NCBI RefSeq assembly: GCF_004327335.1
Contig: NZ_QJUO01000007.1
Location: 1 to 64,000 of the forward strand
DNA: 64,000 nucleotides
Reading direction: 5' to 3'
From: Stutzerimonas kirkiae
GTDB lineage: Bacteria > Pseudomonadota > Gammaproteobacteria > Pseudomonadales > Pseudomonadaceae
Shown one piece after another: positions 8,057 to 19,902 of this stretch (position 1 is its first letter; each line of letters opens with the position of its first letter). Under the pieces are notes generated by a model. The model was given only the letters and a program-made list of their open reading frames with translations. It was not told the origin of the DNA and made no database searches. Made by a program: the position numbers and the translations under genes.

Positions 8057-9362
8057 TAGCGAAAAACCCTGCTGTTCCTTCTGCGGCGTGGAAAAGAGCC
8101 TGAGCGTGCCCTTGATCGCCGGTAACCAAGGGCGCATCTGCGAAGCCTGCGTCAACCTCGCGCACCAGGTCGTGAGCAGTTGGGGCGCGCGGCGCAAGAG
8201 CCAGCAACTGGCGCCGCAACTGCGCACGCCGATGGCCTACAAGCAACTGCTCGACGAGTCGGTGATCGGCCAGGAGAGCGCCAAGGAAACCCTCGCGGTG
8301 GCGGTCTACAACCACTACCTGCGGCTGCTCAACAGCGACCGTGAGCCGGCCTGCCGGCTTGGCGAGCAGGTCGAGCTGGAGAAAGCCAATATCCTCATGG
8401 CCGGACCGTCCGGCACCGGCAAGACCCTGCTGGTGCGCACCCTGGCGCGTACCCTGGGGGTGCCCTTCGCCACGGCCGACGCCACCACCCTGACCCAGGC
8501 CGGCTACGTCGGCGACGATGTCGACAGCATCATCGCGCGGCTGCTGGACGCCGCTTCCGGCGACGTGCACCTGGCGCAGTGGGGCATCGTCTATATCGAC
8601 GAGGTGGACAAGCTGGCCCGGCGCGGCAGCGGCGGTACGGCGGTGCGCGACATCTCCGGCGAGGGCGTGCAGCAGGCCCTGCTGAAGATGATCGAGGGCA
8701 GCGAGGTGCGTATCGCCAAGACCGGCCGGCGCAACGAGCATGGCGAGGAGCAGGTGGTCGACACGCGCAATATCCTGTTCATCGCCGGTGGCGCCTTCGC
8801 CGGCCTGGAGGAGCTGATCGGCAGCCGCCTGCAGCCGCTGGCCAGCGATATCGGCTTCCTCGCCGCGCCGCGCCCGGTGCAGCCGGGGATCAACGAACTG
8901 CTCGCCGCGCTGCTGCCGGACGACCTGCATGGTTTCGGCCTGATCCCCGAGTTCATCGGTCGCTTCCCGGTCATCACCTTCCTCCAGGAACTGGACCACG
9001 CCACCTTGCTGCGCATTCTCAGCGAGCCGCGCAACGCCCTGGTCAAGCAGTACCAGCAGTTGTTCGCCTATCAGGGCGTGACGCTGGAAGTCACCCCCGC
9101 CGCCCTCGACTTCATCGCCAGCCAGGCGCTGCAGCGCAAGACCGGCGCGCGTGGCCTGCGCGCGGCGCTGGAGGCGGCGTTGCAGCCGACCATGTTCAGC
9201 ATGCCGTCGCAGCCGGGGGTACGCCGCTGCACCCTGACGCTGGTCGAGGACGCCGCCGGCGAGCGCCTGGAGGTGCTGCGCAGCCTGGACGAGACGGCGC
9301 CGCCCGTGAGCGGCGAGAGGCCTCCGCTACCGGCGGCGCCGCGGATGACACTCGACCTGTGA
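8049..9362 (+). CDS. clpX: ClpX-type AAA+ unfoldase, nif-linked copy
   Basis: A 437-residue ClpX. The N-terminal zinc domain has Cys9, Cys12, Cys31 and Cys34. The P-loop reads GPSGTGKT (canonical ClpX GPTGSGKT), Walker B is IVYIDEVDK, and the pore loop GYVGDD and an IGF motif (SDIGFL) for ClpP docking are present. It overlaps nifM, so it belongs to the nif operon and is separate from a housekeeping clpX. In A. vinelandii the nif-linked ClpX is tied to turnover of FeMo-co assembly factors. Targets here are inferred. Confidence 0.93.
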   Translation: MADSEKPCCSFCGVEKSLSVPLIAGNQGRICEACVNLAHQVVSSWGARRKSQQLAPQLRTPMAYKQLLDESVIGQESAKETLAVAVYNHYLRLLNSDREPACRLGEQVELEKANILMAGPSGTGKTLLVRTLARTLGVPFATADATTLTQAGYVGDDVDSIIARLLDAASGDVHLAQWGIVYIDEVDKLARRGSGGTAVRDISGEGVQQALLKMIEGSEVRIAKTGRRNEHGEEQVVDTRNILFIAGGAFAGLEELIGSRLQPLASDIGFLAAPRPVQPGINELLAALLPDDLHGFGLIPEFIGRFPVITFLQELDHATLLRILSEPRNALVKQYQQLFAYQGVTLEVTPAALDFIASQALQRKTGARGLRAALEAALQPTMFSMPSQPGVRRCTLTLVEDAAGERLEVLRSLDETAPPVSGERPPLPAAPRMTLDL

Positions 9363-9364
9363 TT

Positions 9365-9380
9365 TGTCGCAATCCCGACA
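9365..9380 (+). promoter_or_regulatory. NifA upstream activator site (nifF)
   Basis: A perfect TGT-N10-ACA (TGTCGCAATCCCGACA) beginning three bases after the clpX stop and about 115 bases upstream of the nifF -24 element. Confidence 0.85.
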
Positions 9381-9486
9381 GAAGCCTTCCCCGGGCTACG
9401 TCGGGTTTGCCCCAGGGGGTTTCGCTCTTTGATTAAAAAATCCTTTCATATCATTTGGTTATGAATTTTCCCCGGAGGCGGGGGGC

Positions 9487-9502
9487 TGGCCTGTTTCCTG
9501 CT
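9487..9502 (+). promoter_or_regulatory. sigma-54 promoter of nifF
   Basis: TGGCCTGTTTCCTGCT has GG at 9488-9489 and GC at 9500-9501 (ten-base spacing). It is 71 bases upstream of the nifF start and downstream of a perfect NifA site. Confidence 0.78.
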
Positions 9503-9569
9503 GATAGACAACCGGGGCGCGCGACAGCCGCGCTTCCCAGACTTGTATTCCACACGTAGCCCGAGGTGA

Positions 9570-10115
<546 letters not shown>

Positions 10116-10544
10116 TGGGCCCGTAGCGTGCGCTCCGGGAAGTAGCGCACGGATTGGCATTCGCACAGGAACGCCGATCCCCAGGGGCGAAGATGTGCAC
10201 ACACCGTAGCCCCCGCGGAAGGGGGCTGCCGCTAGGCAGTCCGGCGTATCGAGCGGCGCCCTGGCGGGCGCTCCCCGTTCTTTATCCAAAGCGCTCAGGC
10301 CATAGGCTGATCCAGCCAGCAGCGGAATCTTCCTCCCAGGCGCATAAACAGGTGAAAGGCCTGGCTCCTTTATTGCTCATGCTGTCGAAGAAAGTGATGA
10401 CTCAAATCATTATTAAATTTTTGGCTTGTAGGATGGGTTGAGCGCAGCGATACCCATCGAGCGCATGCCCTGGGTATCGCTGCGCTCAACCCAGGCTACG
10501 AGAACACTTCAAGCACTGCGCGGCCAAGGCCGCTCCCATCCTTG
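10116..10544. other. 429-base gene-free stretch after nifF with hairpins
   Basis: Lies between the convergent nifF and grx operons. It contains inverted repeats at 10128-10150 (GTGCGCT / AGCGCAC) and 10208-10227 (AGCCCCC / GGGGGCT), either of which could end nifF transcription although neither has a clear T-run. The right part holds the palindromic repeat listed separately. No convincing gene was seen. Confidence 0.6.
10429..10515. repeat. palindromic repeat, copy 1
   Basis: A palindrome with arms GGGTTGAGCGCAGCGATACCC and its complement (about 10435-10455 and 10471-10492), followed by CAGGCTACGAGA-ACACTTC. A second copy with the same arms and tail occurs at 28078-28160. It is a dispersed intergenic repeat of the kind abundant in P. 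stutzeri-like genomes. Confidence 0.75.
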
Positions 10545-10874
10545 TCAGCCTTGCGCCGGAGCGTTCTCGAGCAAGGTCTTCAGGCTGCCGTCGGCTTCCA
10601 TGCCGAGGATGATGTCGCAGCCGCCGACCAGTTCGCCATTGACGAACAACTGGGGGTAGGTGGGCCACTGCGAGATCCGCGGTAGTTTCTCGCGGATGTG
10701 CGGGGCGTTCAGTACGTTGACGAAGGCGAACGGCTGGCCGGTGTTTTTCAGCGCCGCCACGGCGGCGCGGGAGAAGCCGCATTCCGGCGCCTCGGGGTTG
10801 CCCTTCATATAGAGGATCACCGGGTTGTCGGCGATCTGCTGGCGGATGCGGCTTTCCGTATCGAGTACCTGCAT
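10545..10874 (-). CDS. grx5: monothiol glutaredoxin, nif-linked
   Basis: A 109-residue CGFS monothiol glutaredoxin of the Grx4/Grx5 family, which binds and transfers [2Fe-2S] clusters with glutathione. The motif ECGFS is at residues 31-35 and the cis-Pro WPTYPQLFV and GGCDI motifs are present. It is the last gene of the nifB-fdxN-nifO-nifQ-rhdN-grx operon, as in A. vinelandii (grx5-nif). It probably assists Fe-S trafficking during nitrogenase synthesis. Confidence 0.92.
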   Translation of the reverse strand: MQVLDTESRIRQQIADNPVILYMKGNPEAPECGFSRAAVAALKNTGQPFAFVNVLNAPHIREKLPRISQWPTYPQLFVNGELVGGCDIILGMEADGSLKTLLENAPAQG

Positions 10875-10889
10875 GGCGATTTCTCCGGT

Positions 10890-11246
10890 CTACAGCGCGG
10901 CTTGGCGCCGCTCGGCCTGGCGCTGCGGCGCGCGGTACTGGTGGTGGGCCTGGCGCCAGGCTTCGTAGCCGCCGTCGAGGCTGTAGCTGTGGCTGAAGCC
11001 GAAGTCGCTGAACAGGCGCGCCATGTCCTGGCTGGCCTTGCCCTGGTAGCAGCAGACGATCAGGTGCGTCTGCTTCGGCGTGTGCTTGAGCAGGGTGCCC
11101 AGGGTCAGGTCGCTGAGGTGGATGGCGCGTGGGTCGTGCCCCTGGCTGTAGTCGCGGGCGGCGCGGATGTCGAGCAGCATGACGTTGTCTTGCCGGTTCA
11201 GCAGGTCTTCGGCCTGTTCGACACTGAGGTGGGTGAAGTCGCTCAT
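10890..11246 (-). CDS. rhdN: rhodanese-like sulfurtransferase, nif-linked
   Basis: A 118-residue single-domain rhodanese of the GlpE type. The active-site loop is CYQGKAS, close to the GlpE loop, and the LLDIRxxxDY motif is present. Such proteins transfer persulfide sulfur. The start overlaps the end of nifQ by four bases. In A. vinelandii rhdN occupies the same place. Its precise role in sulfur supply to the cofactor or to molybdenum insertion is not settled. Confidence 0.9.
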   Translation of the reverse strand: MSDFTHLSVEQAEDLLNRQDNVMLLDIRAARDYSQGHDPRAIHLSDLTLGTLLKHTPKQTHLIVCCYQGKASQDMARLFSDFGFSHSYSLDGGYEAWRQAHHQYRAPQRQAERRQAAL

Positions 11247-11833
11247 GGTTCTTCTCCAAAGCAGTCATGGTGGGTCGGGCATTGATCGCAACTGGGCGAG
11301 CGGCAGATGTAGCCACCGTCCTGCTCGCACAGTTGTTTGTAGAAAAATTTCTTCCAGCGCATGTCCTGTACGTTGCGCATGACCAGCACCGGGAAGTTGT
11401 GCTCCAGCAGTTCGCGCAACTGCAGCCGCGAAGTCAGGCCCAGGTCGCGCCACAGGTGGTCGCTGCCGAGGCAGGCGGCGGCGACGATACCGGCCAGCAG
11501 GGCTTCGTCCGGGTCGCCGCCGCGTCGCCCGGCCAGCAGCAGTGCGCGCAGCTCCTGCCATTCGTCGCGGCGCAGGCTGCGCAGTTCCTCGCGCAGTTCG
11601 CTGCATTCGCGCAGCAGTGGGGGCTGGCTGGCCTGGGTCCGCCAGCGCCATTCCGGGAACGCCTGGATCAGTGCGCGGTAGTCATGGCGGTCCAGGCCGA
11701 GCTGGAAGGGCAGGCAACTCTGCCCTGTGCGCTGGGCGCGGATGATCTGCTGCAGCCAGGCCTGGTTGGGCGTCCGCCTGGCGCTCGCCGGCGCGGGTGC
11801 CAGGCGCGGCCTGGCGGCCAGTTGCGTCAGCAT
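11243..11833 (-). CDS. nifQ: NifQ, molybdenum donor for FeMo-co
   Basis: A 196-residue NifQ, a [Mo-3Fe-4S] cluster protein that supplies Mo to NifEN with NifH. The C-terminal C-x4-C-x2-C-x5-C ligand motif is present (CRSPSCDQCPTHHDC), preceded by the conserved RWKKFFYKQLCE block. The start overlaps the end of nifO. The N-terminal 25 residues are Ala/Pro/Arg-rich and poorly conserved. Confidence 0.95.
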   Translation of the reverse strand: MLTQLAARPRLAPAPASARRTPNQAWLQQIIRAQRTGQSCLPFQLGLDRHDYRALIQAFPEWRWRTQASQPPLLRECSELREELRSLRRDEWQELRALLLAGRRGGDPDEALLAGIVAAACLGSDHLWRDLGLTSRLQLRELLEHNFPVLVMRNVQDMRWKKFFYKQLCEQDGGYICRSPSCDQCPTHHDCFGEEP

Positions 11834-12309
11834 GACGAGGCCTGCGCCGGGGCGCAGCTACTGATTTGGGCGCCGCCGCTGGCCTGGGTGTTGCCGCCAT
11901 GGCCAGCGCTGCCGTGGCGGCAACCGTCGAGGTCGGCCGGCAGCCGCGCCAGGGCGTCCTGGCCGGGCAACAGGCGGCTGAGTTCGTGCGGGTCGAAACC
12001 GACCATGCGCTGCTCGCCATACTGCAGCAGTGGGCGGCGGATCAGCAGGGGCTGGGCAAGCATCAGCGCCAGCGCCTGTTCGCTGTCCAGGGTGTGGGGG
12101 GCCACTTCGCCGTGCTTGATCGCCGGCGCCGAGAGGTTGAACCACTCGGCCACCGGCCGCTCGCCGAAGAAGGGCCGCAGGCGTTCGCGGCTCCAGGGTT
12201 CGCTGAGCAGGTCGCGTACTTCCAGTTGCAGGCCGGCCGCCCGCAGCAGTCGTTTCTGCAGGCCATTGGTGGCGCAGCCGGGTTTTTCGTAGAAGACGAT
12301 GCAGGACAT
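11827..12309 (-). CDS. nifO: NifO, ArsC-like nitrogenase-associated protein
   Basis: A 160-residue protein of the arsenate reductase (ArsC)/Spx thioredoxin-fold family. The N-terminal FYEKPGCATNG motif carries the family cysteine. NifO in A. vinelandii affects molybdenum use and nitrate tolerance of nitrogenase. The C-terminal 30 residues are Gly/Ser/Ala-rich with two Cys and look unstructured. It overlaps nifQ by seven bases and lies 14 bases after fdxN. Confidence 0.88.
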   Translation of the reverse strand: MSCIVFYEKPGCATNGLQKRLLRAAGLQLEVRDLLSEPWSRERLRPFFGERPVAEWFNLSAPAIKHGEVAPHTLDSEQALALMLAQPLLIRRPLLQYGEQRMVGFDPHELSRLLPGQDALARLPADLDGCRHGSAGHGGNTQASGGAQISSCAPAQASSC

Positions 12310-12323
12310 GAGCGTGCTCTCCT

Positions 12324-12602
12324 TCAACGGGCCTGGATTTCGCGCATGGCTTCGGCCAGGCGCTCGGGGGGAATGCCGGTCAGCGACCCCGGCGGGTTGG
12401 CCGGGCTGCCGTCGGCCAGCTCGATGGCGCCCTCGATCGGGCAGATGCTCGCGCACTGCTGCTCGGCGTAGTCGCCGTCGCACTCGGTGCACTTGTGCGC
12501 GTTGATGCTGAAGTGCGCGCTGCCACGGTAGATCGCCTCGCTCGGGCAGACATCCATGCAGGCCCAGCAGTTGACGCACGCTTCCACTATATTCAATGCC
12601 AT
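12324..12602 (-). CDS. fdxN: FdxN 2[4Fe-4S] ferredoxin
   Basis: A 92-residue ferredoxin with two cluster motifs, CVNCWACMDVCP (C-x2-C-x2-C-x3-CP) and CTECDGDYAEQQCASICP (C-x2-C-x8-C-x3-CP). The longer spacing in the second motif is usual for FdxN/Alvin-type ferredoxins. It follows nifB and in A. vinelandii serves NifB and FeMo-co synthesis as electron donor. Confidence 0.94.
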   Translation of the reverse strand: MALNIVEACVNCWACMDVCPSEAIYRGSAHFSINAHKCTECDGDYAEQQCASICPIEGAIELADGSPANPPGSLTGIPPERLAEAMREIQAR

Positions 12603-12639
12603 TTCGCACCTCCCGTCATCGGTCGTTCCACCGCCCCAC

Positions 12640-14154
12640 TCAGGCCTCGGCCCTGAGTGGGGCGCTATCCTGCTCCAGGCGTCCGTCGCGGATCATTTCC
12701 TGGTAGACCGCCAGCACCGCTTCCTCGATGGGCTCCATGGCATGTTCGCCGTTGGGCTGGATACCGGCGGCCTCCAGTGCGCTCCAGGGTTCGAAACCGA
12801 TCTTCGAGCAGAGCACCGCCTCGCACCCCTTCAGGGCGCGGATACCGGCGGACAGCGCGCTTTCCTTCTCCCCGCAACTGTCGTCGCCGATGCAGTACTG
12901 CTCGACCTTGCGGTGGCCGATGAAGCGTACGCCGGCCGGCGAGGCTTCGTAGACCAGGAACTCCCGGGCGTGCCCGTAGTGCTGGTTGATCAGGCCGCCG
13001 CCGCTGGTGGCCACGGCCATCAGCACCGGGCGCTGGCGCCTGGTCGTTGCGTCGCCGGGCAGGGCGGGCACCGACATGCCGTTCAGGCGCGCCTTCTTCG
13101 CCGCCTTCTCGTCCAGTTCCTCCTTGATCGCGGCATGGATGACGGCGCGCTTGAGCATGGCCGCCTCGTAGTCGATTTCCATCTCCTCGATCTTGTCCAG
13201 GGTGAACTCGTCGCCACGGTCCTCGCCGAGCAGGCCGACCGCGTCGGCGCGGCACTGGCGGCAGTGGCGCATCATGTTCATGTCGCCGGCGCAGGCGTCC
13301 TGCAGGTCCTGCAGTTCCTCCGGCTCGGGGCTGCGCTGGCCCATCACGCCGTAGAAGGTGCCATGCTCGGCCTCGGCGATCAGCGGCATGACGTTGTGCA
13401 GGAAGGCGCCCTTGGCCTTGACGATGCGGCTGACTTCCTTGAGGTGCTGGTCGTTGACGCCGGGGATCAGCACCGAGTTGACCTTCACCAGGATGCCCCG
13501 GGCGACCAGCATTTCCAGGCCTTTCTGCTGCCGCTCGATAAGGATCCTGGCGGCCTTGACGCCACGGATGCGCTTGTTGTTCCAGTAGATCCAGGGGTAG
13601 ATCCTGGCGCCCACCTCAGGGTCCACGCAGTTGATGGTGATGGTCACGTGGTCGATGTTGTGCCGGGCCAGTTCGTCCACGCAGTCGGGCAGCGCCAGGC
13701 CGTTGGTGGAGACGCACAGCTTGATGTCCGGGGCCTGCTCGCTGAGCAGGCGGAAGGTCTCGAAGGTGCGTGCGGGGTTGGCCAGCGGGTCGCCGGGACC
13801 GGCGATGCCGAGCACGCTCATCTGCGGGATGTTCGCCGCCACCGCCTTGACCTTCTTCACCGCCTGCTGCGGGCTCAGCACTTCGGAAACCACGCCGGGG
13901 CGCGATTCGTTGGCGCAATCGTACTTGCGGTTGCAGTAGTGGCACTGGATGTTGCAGGCCGGCGCCACCGCCACGTGCATGCGTGCGAAGTAGTGGTGGG
14001 CTTCCTCGGAATAGCAGGGGTGGTTCTGCACTTTCTCGCGGATATGCTCCGGCAGGTGGGAAAGCTGGTCGCCGCTGCTGCCGCACGAGCCGGAAGAGCA
14101 ACCGCCGGCGTTTTGCGGCGCGGTATCGGTTTGCCCAAGTACGCTCAGTTCCAT
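12640..14154 (-). CDS. nifB: NifB, FeMo-co core (NifB-co) synthase
   Basis: A 504-residue radical SAM enzyme that makes the carbide-containing [8Fe-9S-C] NifB-co. The SAM cluster ligands are Cys67, Cys71 and Cys74 (CNIQCHYC). The C-terminal third is a NifX/NafY-like domain with the NQHYGHAREF motif. The start at 14154 (MELSVLGQ) is the usual N-terminus and lies 41 bases from the -12 of a sigma-54 promoter. It heads the nifB-fdxN-nifO-nifQ-rhdN-grx operon. The Cys-rich N-terminus (GGCSSGSCGSSG) is typical. Confidence 0.97.
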   Translation of the reverse strand: MELSVLGQTDTAPQNAGGCSSGSCGSSGDQLSHLPEHIREKVQNHPCYSEEAHHYFARMHVAVAPACNIQCHYCNRKYDCANESRPGVVSEVLSPQQAVKKVKAVAANIPQMSVLGIAGPGDPLANPARTFETFRLLSEQAPDIKLCVSTNGLALPDCVDELARHNIDHVTITINCVDPEVGARIYPWIYWNNKRIRGVKAARILIERQQKGLEMLVARGILVKVNSVLIPGVNDQHLKEVSRIVKAKGAFLHNVMPLIAEAEHGTFYGVMGQRSPEPEELQDLQDACAGDMNMMRHCRQCRADAVGLLGEDRGDEFTLDKIEEMEIDYEAAMLKRAVIHAAIKEELDEKAAKKARLNGMSVPALPGDATTRRQRPVLMAVATSGGGLINQHYGHAREFLVYEASPAGVRFIGHRKVEQYCIGDDSCGEKESALSAGIRALKGCEAVLCSKIGFEPWSALEAAGIQPNGEHAMEPIEEAVLAVYQEMIRDGRLEQDSAPLRAEA

Positions 14155-14194
14155 GGTTGGTCTCCGGGTGAGAGAGTCATTGCCATGGGGCTCG

Positions 14195-14210
14195 AGCAAG
14201 TGCCGTGCCT
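14195..14210 (-). promoter_or_regulatory. sigma-54 promoter of nifB
   Basis: Read on the minus strand, AGGCACGGCACTTGCT has the GG-N10-GC spacing (CC at 14208-14209 and GC at 14196-14197 on the plus strand). Confidence 0.85.
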
Positions 14211-14263
14211 GTTTTTCATCTTGTTGATTCTAAAGGATATTTAGCTCTATGGCGGCGGGGCTT

Positions 14264-14279
14264 TGTCTGGCAGCCAACA
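14264..14279 (-). promoter_or_regulatory. NifA upstream activator site 1 (nifB)
   Basis: A perfect TGT-N10-ACA (plus strand TGTCTGGCAGCCAACA) about 63 bases upstream of the nifB -24 element. Confidence 0.82.
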
Positions 14280-14304
14280 AAGCGCGGGGGCGCTGCGGGG
14301 GTGG

Positions 14305-14320
14305 CTGTCGCACACGCGAC
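14305..14320 (-). promoter_or_regulatory. NifA upstream activator site 2 (nifB)
   Basis: A second perfect TGT-N10-ACA (plus strand TGTCGCACACGCGACA), about 104 bases upstream of the nifB -24 element and 41 bases from site 1 (close to four helical turns). Confidence 0.82.
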
Positions 14321-14409
14321 AATCGCGCATGGGGTGCTGGCCACTGTTGTCGGGCGCGCGCAGTGCGAATCATCCCCAGGGCATTCGCACAGTAGCGCCG
14401 CTCCCGAGC

Positions 14410-15081
14410 CTAATCCGCCGGCGCTTTCCCGCTGAGCTGGTACAGCTTGTATTCCACCCGGCATGGCGCGCCGCTTTGCGGGTCGGTCTCGAACAGGCTG
14501 TGCACGTGGGTCAGGGCGATCTCGAAGTCGGCCCGGTACAGGGCCGCCAGTTCCCCGTCCACGCCCTGGGCCTGTTGCAGGCTGGCGCCTTCCTCGGCGT
14601 CTTCCAGGGTCAGCAGGAAGACCCCGGCGCTGTCTGGCACGATGCGCCGCAACTGCGCCACGTAGCGGGCGCGCACGGTCGGCGGCAGGGCGGTGAGGGC
14701 GGCGCGGTCGTAGACGCTGTCGACCGGCCCCAGGTCGGCTGCGGCGAGGGCGAAGTAGTCGCCGCAGAGGATGGCAATGCGGCCATGCCGCCAGAGGGTG
14801 AAGCGGCCCTGCCGGTGCTTGCTGGGCTGCAGGTGGTTCTCCCTGAAGAAGGCCGCCACCGCCAGTGGGCTCAGTTCCACGCCGATCACGTCGTGGCCGC
14901 GCTCGGCCAGCCAGAGCATATCCAGGCTCTTGCCGCACAACGGGACGAACACGCGGCTGCCGGTGGCCGGGGCGAAGGCGGGCCAGAAGCGGCTGAGCAG
15001 GCGGTTGACGCCGCGCTGGTGGAAGTCGGTCCGGCGCTCGCGCCAGAGCCGCAGCCAGAGCTGATTGTCGCGGTCGGTCAT
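14410..15081 (-). CDS. tpm: thiopurine S-methyltransferase family protein
   Basis: A 223-residue Tpm-type SAM methyltransferase. Residues 40-75 carry the family signature (RVFVPLCGKSLDMLWLAERG, then VIGVELS), and PCRVEYKLYQL is near the C-terminus. Pseudomonad Tpm proteins methylate thiols and give resistance to tellurite or selenite. The gene lies between nifA and nifB in the same direction, a place with no gene in A. vinelandii as far as I recall. No sigma-54 site precedes it, so it may be read through from nifA or have its own promoter. Confidence 0.88.
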   Translation of the reverse strand: MTDRDNQLWLRLWRERRTDFHQRGVNRLLSRFWPAFAPATGSRVFVPLCGKSLDMLWLAERGHDVIGVELSPLAVAAFFRENHLQPSKHRQGRFTLWRHGRIAILCGDYFALAAADLGPVDSVYDRAALTALPPTVRARYVAQLRRIVPDSAGVFLLTLEDAEEGASLQQAQGVDGELAALYRADFEIALTHVHSLFETDPQSGAPCRVEYKLYQLSGKAPAD

Positions 15082-15149
15082 GCTGTGCCCTGCAGTCTGG
15101 CAAGTGTTGGCGGGCATGGGGCTTCGCCGCAAGCGCCATGCGTGGGGAC

Positions 15150-15179
15150 GCGCCGCGCCGTTAGTGGCGGGCGCGGCGC
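15150..15179 (-). terminator. GC-rich hairpin directly after nifA
   Basis: Ten-base inverted repeat GCGCCGCGCC / GGCGCGGCGC abutting the nifA stop codon. No T-run follows, so it may stabilise or pause rather than fully terminate the nifLA transcript. Confidence 0.5.
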
Positions 15180-16745
<1,566 letters not shown>

Positions 16746-16764
16746 CGGCATATCCTCCGCTGGT

Positions 16765-19318
<2,554 letters not shown>

Positions 19319-19355
19319 AACCTGCGGCCGGCATGGACCGGCAAGGAGCATGACG

Positions 19356-19880
19356 ATGCTGGCGGCGACACTGATCCTGGCGGCGATAGGCGGGCTGATG
19401 GGCGCGGGGCTGGGCTGGGCGGCACGGGTTTTCGCGGTCTCCAGCGACAATCCGCTGCTGGCGGAAATCGAGCGGTCGATGCCGGGCAGCCAGTGCGGGC
19501 AGTGCGGCTTTCCCGGCTGCTCGGCCGCCGCCGCCGCGCTGGCCGAAGGCAAGGTCGCGCCGACCTGCTGCCCGCCGGGGGGCATGGCCCTGGCGGAGCG
19601 GCTGGCGCAACTGCTCGATGTGCCGCTGGAGGGCGGGCAGATGCCCGCGCCGCTGCTGGCCAGTATCGAGGCCGAACAATGCACCGGTTGTACGCGCTGT
19701 TACCGGGCCTGCCCGACCGATGCCATCGTCGGCGCCAACGGGCAGATCCACGCGGTGCTGCACAACGCCTGTACCGGCTGCGGCAAGTGCCTGGAGGCCT
19801 GCCCCGAGGGCTGCGTTTCCCTGGCAGCGCAGGCGCCGACCCTGGACACCTGGCACTGGGGCAAACCCCAGGCCGCCTGA
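19356..19880 (+). CDS. rnfB: RnfB, Fe-S subunit of Rnf complex
   Basis: A 174-residue subunit with an N-terminal membrane helix, a CxxC-type [4Fe-4S] motif (QCGQCGFPGC) and two ferredoxin motifs, CTGCTRCYRACP and CTGCGKCLEACP. It passes electrons to the soluble acceptor. The ATG at 19356 lies eight bases after AAGGAG; the ATG at 19350 is only two bases from it and is less likely. The stop is 22 bases before rnfC. Confidence 0.95.
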   Translation: MLAATLILAAIGGLMGAGLGWAARVFAVSSDNPLLAEIERSMPGSQCGQCGFPGCSAAAAALAEGKVAPTCCPPGGMALAERLAQLLDVPLEGGQMPAPLLASIEAEQCTGCTRCYRACPTDAIVGANGQIHAVLHNACTGCGKCLEACPEGCVSLAAQAPTLDTWHWGKPQAA

Positions 19881-19902
19881 ACCGACCACAGGAAATCCTT
19901 CG

